This document shows positions 21,342 to 29,456 of a DNA stretch of 64,000 bases, piece by piece. Each line of letters begins with the position of its first letter. Positions within the stretch are counted from its first letter, which is position 1. The notes under the pieces were generated by a model. The model made no database searches and was not told where the DNA came from. It worked only from the letters and a program-made list of their open reading frames with translations. The position numbers were made by a program, and so were the translations under genes. This DNA is from DAIODI01 sp046349255. Lineage in GTDB: Bacteria; Pseudomonadota; Alphaproteobacteria; Rhizobiales; Aestuariivirgaceae. The stretch lies in the NCBI GenBank assembly GCA_046349255.1, contig JAXMCR010000003.1, forward strand, positions 62,001 through 126,000. The letters are read 5' to 3'.

Positions 21342-22594
21342 AGGCGCGCGCCGCGGTAGCCTGTGCGATCGCCTGCGTCGGCGGGTTCGTTGCCGGGCCA
21401 GGTTCGGCGCAAGCCGAGGACGACCTTCTCACGCGGCCTGCCCTGTTCGACGTGCCCGGCGGGCCGCTGCAGGACCTGAAGTCGCGCGGCATCGATCTCT
21501 ACGGCAGCCTGACGCAGTTCTATCAGGGCCTCGTCGCGGGCGAAGGCGACCAGAACTGGGAGTACGGCGGCAAGGTCGATCTCATCGGCACGTTCGTCGG
21601 TCAGAAACTCGGGCTCTGGAAGGGCCTGATCGTCAACGCGCACTTCGAGTATGTTTATGGAAGCGACGTGAACTTCCAGGGCGACGGGTCGATCTTCCCC
21701 ATCAACACCGCGCTCGCGTTTCCGACTCTCGGCGGCTACGACACGGACTTGTCGCTCGTCGTGACCCAGATGATCAACGACGAGGCGACGATCAGCATCG
21801 GCAAGTTCAACATGCTGGACGTCGCCGCCAAGACCCCGCTGCTCGGCGGCGGCGGCATCGATACCTTCATGAACACGGCGCTCGCCGCCCCGATCACGGG
21901 CGTCACACCGCCGTACATTCTCGGGGCTATTGCGACCTACGACCCGGGCCCGGTCAAATTCACGTTCATGGCCTACGATCCCCGAAACGCACAGAACCCG
22001 GATGTGTTCGAAGATCCCTTCGCGACCGGCGTCGTGCTAAGCGTCATCGGGACGGTGCCGGTGACGATTCACGGTCTCAACGGCTGGCAGAACCTGCGGG
22101 TGGCCTACTCGACGCAGGATGGCTTTGATTTCGAGGACATTCCCCAGCTCATCCTGCCGCCGGAAACACGGGACATCGAGACCAAGGACGGCTCCTGGTA
22201 TATCGGCTACTCGTTCCAGCAATACCTGGTGCAGGAAGACGCCGACCCGACGCGCGGATGGGGCGTCTTCGGCTACGCGGCCATCTCCGACGGCAATCCC
22301 AATCCGATTCAGTATGCTGCATTTCTAGGCCTCGGCGGCAACAGCTTGCTGCCCGGCAGGTCCGACGACCGGTTTGGCGTCGGCTACTTCTACTACGGCC
22401 TTGCCGACTCGCTGAAGGACGGCCTGCGGGGTTTCGGTCTGGACTATGGAAACGAGTCGGGACTGGAGGTTTTCTATAACGCCGCCGTCACGCCCTGGTT
22501 CAGGCTGTCCGGCGACCTGCAGGTGATCCAGCCAAGCAACGGTGACGAGACGGCTGTGTTCCTTGGCCTGCGCGGTCAGCTGATCGCGTTCTAG
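21338..22594 (+). CDS. OprB-type carbohydrate-selective porin
   Basis: 418 residues. A signal peptide ends near residue 26 (AQA). The body is a beta-barrel with alternating aromatic strands and family passages such as DLYGSLTQFYQGLV, INDEATISIGKFN, FGVGYFYYGLAD and LEVFYNAAVTPWFRLSGDLQVI, ending in LRGQLIAF with a terminal Phe as usual for outer-membrane barrels. Start codon GTG at 21338, overlapping the upstream stop by four bases. Coupling to an exported amidohydrolase suggests import of that enzyme's substrate or product. Solute unknown. Confidence 0.85.
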   Translation: MKARAAVACAIACVGGFVAGPGSAQAEDDLLTRPALFDVPGGPLQDLKSRGIDLYGSLTQFYQGLVAGEGDQNWEYGGKVDLIGTFVGQKLGLWKGLIVNAHFEYVYGSDVNFQGDGSIFPINTALAFPTLGGYDTDLSLVVTQMINDEATISIGKFNMLDVAAKTPLLGGGGIDTFMNTALAAPITGVTPPYILGAIATYDPGPVKFTFMAYDPRNAQNPDVFEDPFATGVVLSVIGTVPVTIHGLNGWQNLRVAYSTQDGFDFEDIPQLILPPETRDIETKDGSWYIGYSFQQYLVQEDADPTRGWGVFGYAAISDGNPNPIQYAAFLGLGGNSLLPGRSDDRFGVGYFYYGLADSLKDGLRGFGLDYGNESGLEVFYNAAVTPWFRLSGDLQVIQPSNGDETAVFLGLRGQLIAF

Positions 22595-23485
22595 CTATCG
22601 GCGCGCCTCGATCAGCACGTGTCCGATGACGGCGGCGAGCACGACTGCGCCGCCGACGAGCGCAGACGGACGCGGCGTTTCGGCGAAGAACAACCACACC
22701 CACAGCGTGCCGAGCGGCACTTCGAGAACGGCGATCAGCGCCGCCTCGGCCGCGCTGATCCGGCGCGCACCGATCGCGAACAGCACGAGGCCGGCCGCAT
22801 TCTGCACGACGCCGAAGGCTGCGGTGTAGGCGAAGTTCAGGGGCGTCATCATCAGCGACGGCGCCAGCGTCGCGGAGAAGCCGGCCGCCATGTAGGCCGA
22901 CAGCGACATCGCGGGAAACATCGGGACGTCGCGGTGCTGGCGCAGCACGATCGTCATCCACGCCATGCCGGCCGCCATGCCGAAGGCGAGGAGGTTGCCG
23001 AACAGGCTGCCGCCCAGTGCAGCACCCCACATCATGATGCTGATGCCGACGAGTGCGATGCCGGAAGCGATCATCGTCGCCCGCGAGGCGCGCTCGCTGA
23101 TGACGAGCCACGCGCCGGCGGCGGTGATGAAGGGCACGAGGCAGTAGATGATGAGGGCTTCGGCCACCGAGGTGAAGTGGACGGCCGTCATGCCGCACAC
23201 CATCGACACTGCCGATCCGAGCGCCGCCTGGACAGTCGGCCATCTGAGCCCCCTCAGGGTGATGATGGCGCGGCTGCCCTCCAGATAGAAGAACAGGAAA
23301 AGGATCGCCGTGCCCGAAAATACGCCGCGCCAGAACAGGATCGTGAAGATGTTTTCGTCGATGAGGCGGATGAAGAAGCCGCCCAACGACCAGGCGGTGG
23401 CCGCAGCGGCAACGAGGATCCACCCGAGCAACCTACCGTCGCCGGGATGGCGGTTCGCAACGGTGCGCGCGGCGACCTCGGTCAT
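22595..23485 (-). CDS. EamA-family (DMT) transporter
   Basis: 296 residues with about ten membrane segments and two EamA repeats, beginning GRLLGWILVAAAATAWSLGG. The second repeat includes FGVVQNAAGLVLFAIGARRI and AALIAVLEVPLGTLWVWLFF. DMT carriers export or import metabolites, but substrate cannot be told from sequence. The ATG at 23485 overlaps the stop of the upstream DMT gene (ATGA), so the pair is probably co-translated. The stop abuts the porin stop with no gap (TAGCTA). Confidence 0.85.
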   Translation of the reverse strand: MTEVAARTVANRHPGDGRLLGWILVAAAATAWSLGGFFIRLIDENIFTILFWRGVFSGTAILFLFFYLEGSRAIITLRGLRWPTVQAALGSAVSMVCGMTAVHFTSVAEALIIYCLVPFITAAGAWLVISERASRATMIASGIALVGISIMMWGAALGGSLFGNLLAFGMAAGMAWMTIVLRQHRDVPMFPAMSLSAYMAAGFSATLAPSLMMTPLNFAYTAAFGVVQNAAGLVLFAIGARRISAAEAALIAVLEVPLGTLWVWLFFAETPRPSALVGGAVVLAAVIGHVLIEARR

Positions 23486-24345
23486 GTTTCCGCAGGGGCC
23501 GCCCGCGCGCGGGCGAGGTTCAGGAGGTTGCCAGCGAGGATCAGGCCGGCGCCCGCGATCACCCACCCGCTGATCGCCTCGCCGTAGAGCACGAGCCCGG
23601 CCAGCGCCGTCAGGGGGACGCGGAGGAAATCCATCGGCACGACCATCGTCGCGTCCGCAAGCGACATCGCCTTGGTCAGGCAGAAGTGGGAGAACGTGCC
23701 GCACAGGGCGACGACCACGATCCACGGCCACTGGTGGCCGTGCGGCCACTGCCACTGGAGATACGTCGGAATCGCGCCGATGAAGATCTGGATCAGGAAC
23801 ATGTAGAAGATCACGGTGAGCGGCGAGTCGGTGCGTGTGAGCGACTTGGTCATCGTCACCGAGCAGCCGAAGCCGAGCGCTGCGGTGAGCGCCACGAGCT
23901 GGCCCATGTTCGCGGCATCGACGCCCGGGCGGACGATCAGCAGCACGCCGATGAAGCCAAGCGCGATTGCCGTGAGCCGGCGCTGGTTCAGGACCTCGCC
24001 CAAAAAGATCGCGGCGAGGATCGCCGTCCAGATCGGCATGGTAAACTCGATCGCCACGACCTGCGCCATCGGGATCAGGGCAAGCGCCCAGAACCAGCAG
24101 AACTGTGCGCTGTAGTGGAACACGTTGCGGACGAGGTGCAGCGGCAGGCGCTTCGTCCGCGCCGGCCGCCCTCCCTTGAGGCCGAACACGATCACCGACA
24201 GCACGACCGTCGCGAACACGCTGCGGAAGAACAGGATGACGACGACGGGCAGCGCTGAGGAGAGCTCGCGTCCGGCGACCGTCATTGCGAGGGTCGCGGT
24301 GAGCCACCCCGCCATCCACCCCGCCGCCTCCATGGTCCGTGTCAT
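23482..24345 (-). CDS. EamA-family (DMT) transporter
   Basis: 287 residues with ten predicted helices. The first repeat contains LFFRSVFATVVLSVIVFGLKGG and a charged RTKRLPLHLVRN loop; the second ends IAGAGLILAGNLLNL. Paralogous to the next gene on this strand and coupled to it by a 4-base overlap, so the two may form a paired transporter or merely share an operon. Substrate unknown. Confidence 0.85.
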   Translation of the reverse strand: MTRTMEAAGWMAGWLTATLAMTVAGRELSSALPVVVILFFRSVFATVVLSVIVFGLKGGRPARTKRLPLHLVRNVFHYSAQFCWFWALALIPMAQVVAIEFTMPIWTAILAAIFLGEVLNQRRLTAIALGFIGVLLIVRPGVDAANMGQLVALTAALGFGCSVTMTKSLTRTDSPLTVIFYMFLIQIFIGAIPTYLQWQWPHGHQWPWIVVVALCGTFSHFCLTKAMSLADATMVVPMDFLRVPLTALAGLVLYGEAISGWVIAGAGLILAGNLLNLARARAAPAET

Positions 24346-24417
24346 GATCCCCGCTATAGGGGAGCACCGGGTGGGCGAACAGGTGGCCGCTTCGCAGGTG
24401 CCGCATGCCCACAGAGG

Positions 24418-24440
24418 ATGGCCGGGTCAAGCCCGGCCAT
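24418..24440. repeat. 9-5-9 palindromic element
   Basis: ATGGCCGGG, loop TCAAG, CCCGGCCAT, followed by GAC: a perfect inverted repeat of the same type as those at 9292-9569, with the stem sequence of 9348-9370 but the opposite loop orientation. Confidence 0.75.
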
Positions 24441-24458
24441 GACGAGGTCTCCACCGTC

Positions 24459-24481
24459 ATCCGCGGGCTCGACCCGCGGAT
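24459..24481. repeat. 9-5-9 palindromic element, variant stem
   Basis: ATCCGCGGG, loop CTCGA, CCCGCGGAT, preceded by GTC. The stem sequence differs from the other copies but pairing is perfect, so compensatory change has kept the fold. Confidence 0.7.
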
Positions 24482-24714
24482 CCTTTCGGCAGCCCGGATT
24501 CTGGCGTGACAAGCGCAGCGGTGGCGGATCGCCCTTGACGGGACCGCGTAATTCGTGGTTTTCACCGGGACATGATCACGAACCCGCAACCCGCCCGCAA
24601 GATTTGCGGCATTATTATCAGCTAGCCTCACACGCTGGCAGCGGGCCGCTTTTCACCTGACACAAGAAAAAGCGAGCGCCGGGGCCGGCGAGGCCCCGAA
24701 GGAACAGGCGCGCG

Positions 24715-26040
24715 ATGTCGCTCAGACTGTGGAACACGCTGACCCGCCATAAGGTGGACTTCCGGCCGATCGACGACCGGAACGTGCGCCTCTACGTGTG
24801 CGGTCCGACCGTCTACGACTTCGCCCACATCGGTAACGCGCGGCCCGTGATCGTGTTCGACGTGCTGTACCGGCTGCTCCGCCACTACTACGGGGCCGAC
24901 CACGTCACGTACGTGCGCAACGTCACCGACGTCGATGACAAGATCAACGCCCGCGCCGCCGAGGAGGGTGTGTCGATCCGCGACCTCACCGAGCGGACGC
25001 TTGCCCAGTTCCACGCCGACATCCGCGAACTGGGCGTACTCCCCCCGACCGTCGAGCCTAGGGCCACCGAGCACATCGGCGAGATGATCGCGATCATCGA
25101 GCGCCTGATCGCGGCTGGCCACGCCTACGTCGCCGAGGGCCACGTGCTGTTCGACGTGCCCTCGATGCCGAGCTACGGCAGGCTTTCGGGGCGTTCGCTC
25201 GACGAGATGATCGCCGGCGCCCGCGTCGATGTCGCGCCCTACAAGAAGGACCCGACCGACTTCGTGCTCTGGAAGCCGTCGCCGCCGGACCTTCCCGGCT
25301 GGGACAGCCCGTGGGGCCGCGGCCGGCCGGGCTGGCACATCGAGTGCTCGGCGATGAGCTGGAAGCACCTCGGCGAGGTGTTCGACATTCACGGCGGCGG
25401 CATCGACCTCGTGTTCCCGCACCACGAGAACGAGATCGCGCAGACGTGCTCGGCGTTCGGCCACACCGTCATGGCGAACGTCTGGATGCACAACGGCTTC
25501 CTGCAGGTCGAGGGCCGGAAGATGTCGAAGAGCATCGGCAACTTCCTCACCATCCGCGAGCTCCTGAACGACTGGCCCGGCGAAGTGCTGCGCTTCAACA
25601 TGCTGCGCACCCATTATCGCCAGCCGATCGACTGGACGCTGAAGGGCCTCGAGGAGAGCCACGCGATCTTGAAGGGATGGTACGGCCGCACCGACATGGC
25701 GGCGGCGCCGTTGTTCGAGGGCGAGTTCGCCGAGGCGCTCAACGACGACCTGAATACGCCGAAGGCGATCGCCGCGCTGCACGCACTCGAGGGCGACCAT
25801 CTCGCGGGGAGCCTCGTGGCGCTGGGCTTTGCCGGCAGGCTCGACCGGCCCGGGGCAGCAACGATCGACGCGGTGAAGGTCGAGGCGCTTATCACAGCCC
25901 GCGCCGCCGCGCGCAAGGCAAAGAACTTCGCCGAGGCCGATCGCATCCGCGGTGAACTCGATGCGCTCGGCGTCGCGCTGAAGGACGCCAAGGACAAGGC
26001 AACCGGGGATCTCGTCACCACCTGGGAAGCCAAACGCTAG
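24715..26040 (+). CDS. cysS: cysteine--tRNA ligase
   Basis: 441 residues. Class I aminoacyl-tRNA synthetase charging tRNA-Cys. The HIGH-type motif is HIGN (38-41) in YVCGPTVYDFAHIGNARP, where Cys29 is the first zinc ligand. Other zinc ligands lie in HIECSAM and the HHENEIAQ region. KMSKS is at 269-273. The C-terminal helical anticodon domain is short, ending KAKNFAEADRIRGELDALG. The ATG at 24715 gives the family N-terminus. It is followed after 12 bases by a small membrane gene and then citramalate synthase. Confidence 0.96.
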   Translation: MSLRLWNTLTRHKVDFRPIDDRNVRLYVCGPTVYDFAHIGNARPVIVFDVLYRLLRHYYGADHVTYVRNVTDVDDKINARAAEEGVSIRDLTERTLAQFHADIRELGVLPPTVEPRATEHIGEMIAIIERLIAAGHAYVAEGHVLFDVPSMPSYGRLSGRSLDEMIAGARVDVAPYKKDPTDFVLWKPSPPDLPGWDSPWGRGRPGWHIECSAMSWKHLGEVFDIHGGGIDLVFPHHENEIAQTCSAFGHTVMANVWMHNGFLQVEGRKMSKSIGNFLTIRELLNDWPGEVLRFNMLRTHYRQPIDWTLKGLEESHAILKGWYGRTDMAAAPLFEGEFAEALNDDLNTPKAIAALHALEGDHLAGSLVALGFAGRLDRPGAATIDAVKVEALITARAAARKAKNFAEADRIRGELDALGVALKDAKDKATGDLVTTWEAKR

Positions 26041-26052
26041 GAGACACCGACG

Positions 26053-26196
26053 ATGGCCGATGACAAGAAATCCTGGCACGACAACCTGCCGTTCCCGCGC
26101 CACTGGCTCGCCTACACGCTGGTGAAGTTCGCCGTGCTCGCACTCGGGGTCTACCTCCTCTATCTCGTGCTCAGGCAACAGGGACTGTTCTCATGA
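26053..26196 (+). CDS. 47-residue single-span membrane peptide
   Basis: Reads MADDKKSWHDNLPFPRHW, then a hydrophobic segment (about residues 19-43), then RQQGLFS. One transmembrane helix is expected, with an acidic/basic N-terminal arm. It starts 12 bases after cysS, and its TGA overlaps the citramalate synthase ATG in an ATGA junction, which strongly suggests it is translated. No family recognised. It could anchor or regulate a neighbour, but nothing in the sequence says which. Confidence 0.65.
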   Translation: MADDKKSWHDNLPFPRHWLAYTLVKFAVLALGVYLLYLVLRQQGLFS

Positions 26197-27824
26197 AGGA
26201 ACGCCTCTACCTGTTCGACACCACGCTGCGCGACGGACAGCAGACGCCCGGCGTCGACTTCTCGCTCGAGGACAAGCTGCTCGTCATCGGGATGCTCGAT
26301 GAACTCGGCATCGACTACATCGAGGGCGGCTATCCGGGCGCGAACCCCACCGATACCGCGCTTTTCTCGGAAGCCCGCCGCACGCGCGCCAGGCTCACTG
26401 CGTTCGGCATGACGCGACGGCCGGGGCGGTCGACCGCGAACGATCCGGGCCTGCAGGACGTGCTGAAGGCGCACGCGAAGGCCGTGTGCTTCGTCGCCAA
26501 AGCCTGGGACTACCACGTGCGCGTGGCGCTCGGCTGCAGCGACGAAGAGAACCTCGCGGCGATCGCCGACACCGTGCGCGCCGCCGTCGCCGCGGGCCGC
26601 GAAGCGATGATCGACTGCGAGCACTTCTTCGATGGTTACAAGGCGAACCCCGGCTATGCGCTCGAGTGCGCGAAGACCGCCTACGAGGCCGGCGCGCGCT
26701 GGGTGGTGCTGTGCGACACCAACGGCGGCACGCAGCCTGACGAGGTTTCCGCCATCGTCGCTGCGACGACGAAGTTCGTGCCGGGAACGCATCTCGGCAT
26801 CCACGTCCACAACGACACGGAGCAGGCGGTCGCGAATTCGCTGGCGGCGGTGCTCGCCGGCGCCCGCCAGATCCAGGGCACGCTCAACGGCATCGGCGAG
26901 CGCTGCGGCAACGCCAATCTCGTGTCGATCATCCCGACCCTGCTCCTGAAGGAGCCGTTCCGGTCGCGCTTCGCGCTGGGGGTGGATACGGAAGGGCTGT
27001 CGCGCCTGACGAAAATCTCGCGCGCCTTCGACGAGATGCTGAACCGTGCGCCGCACCGGCAGGCGGCGTACGTTGGTGAAAGCGCGTTTGCGACCAAGGC
27101 CGGCATCCATGCCTCGGCGCTTCTGAAGGAGCCGGAGACCTACGAGCACGTGCCGCCGGAGACGGTCGGCAACGAGCGCCGCGTGCTGATCTCGGGGCAG
27201 GGTGGCAAGTCGAACCTGCTCGCGGCGCTGAAGCGCCTCGGCATCGACGTGAAGCGCGACGACGCGCGCCTCGACGGGCTGTTGCGCGAGGTGAAGGAGC
27301 GCGAGGCGATCGGCTATGCCTACGAGGGCGCCGAAGCCTCCTTCGAGCTGCTCGCGCGCCGCATGCTGGGCCGCGTGCCGACGTTCTTCACCGTCGAAAG
27401 CTTTCGCGTGATGGTCGAGCATCGCCACAACGCAGTCGGCGAGCTCGTCACCGTGTCGGAAGCCGTGGTGAAGGTCGACGTCGACGGCGAACGGTTCCTC
27501 TCGGTCGCCGAGGGCAACGGCCCCGTCAACGCGCTCGACACGGCGCTGCGCAAGGACCTCGGCCGCTACAGCGACCTGATCGCCGACCTCGAGCTGGTCG
27601 ACTACAAGGTGCGTATCCTCAACGGGGGCACCGGCGCGACCACGCGCGTGCTGATCGAAAGCCGCGACGGCACCGGCGACCGCTGGTTCACCGTGGGCGT
27701 GTCGCCCAATATCGTCGACGCCTCGTTCCAGGCGCTTTCCGATTCGATCACCTGGAAGCTCCTGAAGGAGGGCGCGACCCCCGCGGTCGCGCAAGGCGCC
27801 AAGCGCATGGCTGCCGGCGCTTGA
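26193..27824 (+). CDS. cimA: citramalate synthase
   Basis: 543 residues. The alpha-isopropylmalate/homocitrate synthase fold is clear: DTTLRDGQQTPGV (metal-binding Asp, catalytic Arg), EGGYPGANPTD, HVHNDTEQAVANS (metal His pair) and GTLNGIGERCGNANL. The C-terminal LeuA-type regulatory domain runs from about 400 to the end. The combination ETVGNERRVLISGQGGKSN and the DTTLRDG start match the citramalate synthase group rather than LeuA. The enzyme makes (R)-citramalate from pyruvate and acetyl-CoA, a threonine-independent route to isoleucine. Coupled to the upstream membrane peptide. Confidence 0.88.
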   Translation: MKERLYLFDTTLRDGQQTPGVDFSLEDKLLVIGMLDELGIDYIEGGYPGANPTDTALFSEARRTRARLTAFGMTRRPGRSTANDPGLQDVLKAHAKAVCFVAKAWDYHVRVALGCSDEENLAAIADTVRAAVAAGREAMIDCEHFFDGYKANPGYALECAKTAYEAGARWVVLCDTNGGTQPDEVSAIVAATTKFVPGTHLGIHVHNDTEQAVANSLAAVLAGARQIQGTLNGIGERCGNANLVSIIPTLLLKEPFRSRFALGVDTEGLSRLTKISRAFDEMLNRAPHRQAAYVGESAFATKAGIHASALLKEPETYEHVPPETVGNERRVLISGQGGKSNLLAALKRLGIDVKRDDARLDGLLREVKEREAIGYAYEGAEASFELLARRMLGRVPTFFTVESFRVMVEHRHNAVGELVTVSEAVVKVDVDGERFLSVAEGNGPVNALDTALRKDLGRYSDLIADLELVDYKVRILNGGTGATTRVLIESRDGTGDRWFTVGVSPNIVDASFQALSDSITWKLLKEGATPAVAQGAKRMAAGA

Positions 27825-27857
27825 CCTTTCCGACGCGGTCGCGTCTTACACGCGATC

Positions 27858-28772
27858 ATGCCTGAAACGTCCTTCCTGAAGCGCCTCGCGCCGGCCGAGC
27901 GCGGGGTGCTGTACCTCGGCCTCGCCCACCTGATCTGGGGCGGGATGGCGTTCTACTTGAAATTCCTGTCCTACATCCCGGCCTGGGAACTCGCCATGCA
28001 GCGGGCGGTGTGGTCGGTGCCGGTTGCCGGCATTACGCTCCTCTGGCAGCGGCGGTTCGGCGACGTGATCGCCATCCTGCGGCGGCCGCGCGAGATGGCG
28101 ATCCTCACCTTCACCGGCATGCTCGTCGCCGTGAACTGGGGGTTCTACATCTGGTCGATCGAGGTGCACCGGACGATCGAGGCGAGCCTCGGCTACTACA
28201 TCAACCCGATGATCAACGTGCTGTTCGGCTACGCACTTCTGGGCGAGCGGTTTTCAAAGCTCCAGGCGGTGGCGATCGCGCTCGCCTGCGTGGGGGTGCT
28301 GATCCAGACCTGGGCGGTCGGGGTGTTCCCCTGGCTCGGCCTGTTCCTCGCCACCACGTTCTCGGTCTACGGCCTGATCCGCAAGCAGATCCCGGTAGGC
28401 CCCGCGCAAGGGTTCTTCGTCGAAGCCTCGCTCATGGCGATCCCCTCGCTCGCGATCCTCCTGTGGATGGGCTCCGCCGGGACGGGTCACTTCGGGCGCG
28501 AGCCGATCGAGACGCTGCGCATCATCGGCCTCGGCATCATGACCGCGGCGCCGCTCCTCCTCTTCGCCACCGGCATCCGCCTCGTGCGCTACTCGACCGC
28601 CGGAATGATGCAGTACATATCGCCAACGCTGGTCTGGCTCACCGCCGTGTTCATCCTCGGCGAGCCGATGAACGCCATCCGGCTGTTCGGGTTCGTCGTC
28701 ATCTGGGCGGCGCTTGCGCTCTACACGTACGCGAGCCTCAAGCAGGATGCTCAGTCGCGAAAGACGTCGTAA
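27858..28772 (+). CDS. rarD: RarD-like EamA transporter
   Basis: 304 residues, about ten helices. The start of the conserved region, RGVLYLGLAHLIWGGMAFY, followed by IPAWELAMQRAVWSVP, is the RarD arrangement (LxHRxxWS in the E. coli protein). The family is named for chloramphenicol sensitivity; real substrate unknown. It starts 33 bases after cimA, and a weak -35 TTGACC at 27821 overlaps the end of cimA. The 3' end faces the structured region 28773-29092. Confidence 0.82.
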   Translation: MPETSFLKRLAPAERGVLYLGLAHLIWGGMAFYLKFLSYIPAWELAMQRAVWSVPVAGITLLWQRRFGDVIAILRRPREMAILTFTGMLVAVNWGFYIWSIEVHRTIEASLGYYINPMINVLFGYALLGERFSKLQAVAIALACVGVLIQTWAVGVFPWLGLFLATTFSVYGLIRKQIPVGPAQGFFVEASLMAIPSLAILLWMGSAGTGHFGREPIETLRIIGLGIMTAAPLLLFATGIRLVRYSTAGMMQYISPTLVWLTAVFILGEPMNAIRLFGFVVIWAALALYTYASLKQDAQSRKTS

Positions 28773-28926
28773 ACCAAGCGCCCGTCCCTTCGGCGCCATC
28801 TAAGACTGCCCTAAGGTGAGCGGGCTACGTCAACCGGGTGATCGAGACTGGGCGCGCCGGGATACTCCGACCTCCTAGGACCACCGCGTTCAGATCGGTC
28901 GCGACGATGGTTGCTACCGTTCGTCT

Positions 28927-28970
28927 GGGGGCGCACCGGATCACCCTGTCAACCGCGCCGGTGCGTCCCC
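28927..28970. repeat. long inverted repeat, 13-base stem
   Basis: GGGGGCGCACCGG (28927-28939) pairs with CCGGTGCGTCCCC (28958-28970) with one wobble or mismatch around an 18-base loop. It is the central hairpin of the unassigned region. Confidence 0.6.
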
Positions 28971-29012
28971 ACCCCGTCTGCCTCTTTCGCTTTGCGCACC
29001 CCCTGTAGAACG

Positions 29013-29040
29013 TCGGGGGGCGGTTTTGGCCGCCCCCCGA
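29013..29040. terminator. GC-rich 11-base hairpin, possible bidirectional terminator
   Basis: TCGGGGGGCGG (29013-29023) pairs perfectly with CCGCCCCCCGA (29030-29040) around TTTTGG. No T-run follows on either strand, so it is not a textbook intrinsic terminator. Its place between two converging genes and its stability still suggest a role in ending or stabilising transcripts. Confidence 0.45.
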
Positions 29041-29092
29041 GTCTCCAGTCACCCTCATGCACCCGGAAGGCACTTCCGGATCTCGCGAAATG

Positions 29093-29329
29093 TCAGGGGG
29101 TCAGCGCCGAGGCGTCTGCAACCAGCGTCCCGGAGTTGACGACGAACAGGAAAACGCCGCCCAGGAGGAGGACGACGACAAGAGCCACGTAGGCGGCGGC
29201 ATGGGGTTTGCCTGCCGCGGCAAGGGCGTCGCGGCCCTGCCGGAAGATCGGGTACCAGAGCAGGGCGGCGGACAGCGCGATGAGCCACGCTTGATTCCGG
29301 TAGAGCCAGCCCGCGACGTCGAAGTCCAT
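29093..29329 (-). CDS. small two-span membrane protein, 78 aa
   Basis: MDFDVAGWLYRNQAW begins the protein. Two hydrophobic segments follow (about 14-29 and 45-66), separated by a short basic loop RQGRDALAAAGKPH. A GGAG ribosome-binding site lies nine bases before the ATG and a promoter-like pair is at 29382-29409, which together make a real gene likely. No family recognised; the topology is a helical hairpin in the inner membrane. Minus strand, like the next two small genes. Confidence 0.65.
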   Translation of the reverse strand: MDFDVAGWLYRNQAWLIALSAALLWYPIFRQGRDALAAAGKPHAAAYVALVVVLLLGGVFLFVVNSGTLVADASALTP

Positions 29330-29381
29330 GCTCGATCGCTCCTTTGCGCGTGAGTCTCGAGCCCCTCAGCAGTCCATGTCG

Positions 29382-29409
29382 ATGATACAAGAAATTGGAC
29401 AGCTGACAA
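29382..29409 (-). promoter_or_regulatory. promoter of the 78-aa membrane protein gene
   Basis: On the minus strand, -35 TTGTCA (29409-29404), 16-base spacer, -10 TATCAT (29387-29382). The start point would be near 29375, with a leader of about 46 bases. The 9-base direct repeat CCATGTCGA occurs at 29374-29382 and 29414-29422, 40 bases apart, bracketing the promoter. Confidence 0.55.
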
Positions 29410-29456
29410 CTTTCCATGTCGAACAGTCTTAACCGCCGGTTCCGCGCCCATCGCTT

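Larger units (their letters stand above)
24346..24714. other. intergenic region with palindromes upstream of cysS
   Basis: The stretch lies between a minus-strand transporter and cysS. It holds two 9-5-9 palindromes (listed separately) and a perfect dyad CCGCAA-GAT-TTGCGG at 24595-24609. No convincing -35/-10 pair or open reading frame with coding character was seen, and no T-box-like leader. Confidence 0.5.
28773..29092. other. unassigned region between convergent genes, rich in hairpins
   Basis: 320 bases between the 3' ends of rarD (plus) and a small membrane gene (minus). It holds a small hairpin near 28902-28925 (stem like GACGA-GGT with ACCGTTCGTC), a 13-base stem at 28927-28970, and a very GC-rich hairpin at 29013-29040. 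GGGTGATC near 28836 is complementary to GATCACCC near 28939, and GTCAACC occurs twice. No reading frame here looks coding. It could be a bidirectional terminator region or encode a structured RNA. I tried and could not match SRP, tmRNA, RNase P or a recognisable 6S RNA. Confidence 0.45.

Noticed and set aside
24595..24609. Terminator or T-box element before cysS
   Set aside because: CCGCAA-GAT-TTGCGG has a 3-base loop and no T-run, and T-box leaders are not expected in this class; it is noted only as a dyad.
24628..26178. Long minus-strand frame opposite cysS
   Set aside because: Antisense shadow; cysS motifs are complete on the plus strand.
27821..27849. Promoter for the rarD-like gene
   Set aside because: TTGACC with 17-base spacing is followed by TCTTAC, too poor a -10 to call; read-through from cimA is as likely.
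28825..29073. 82-codon minus-strand frame in the hairpin-rich region
   Set aside because: No ribosome-binding site, Arg/Thr-rich shadow-like composition, and it runs through the strong hairpins.
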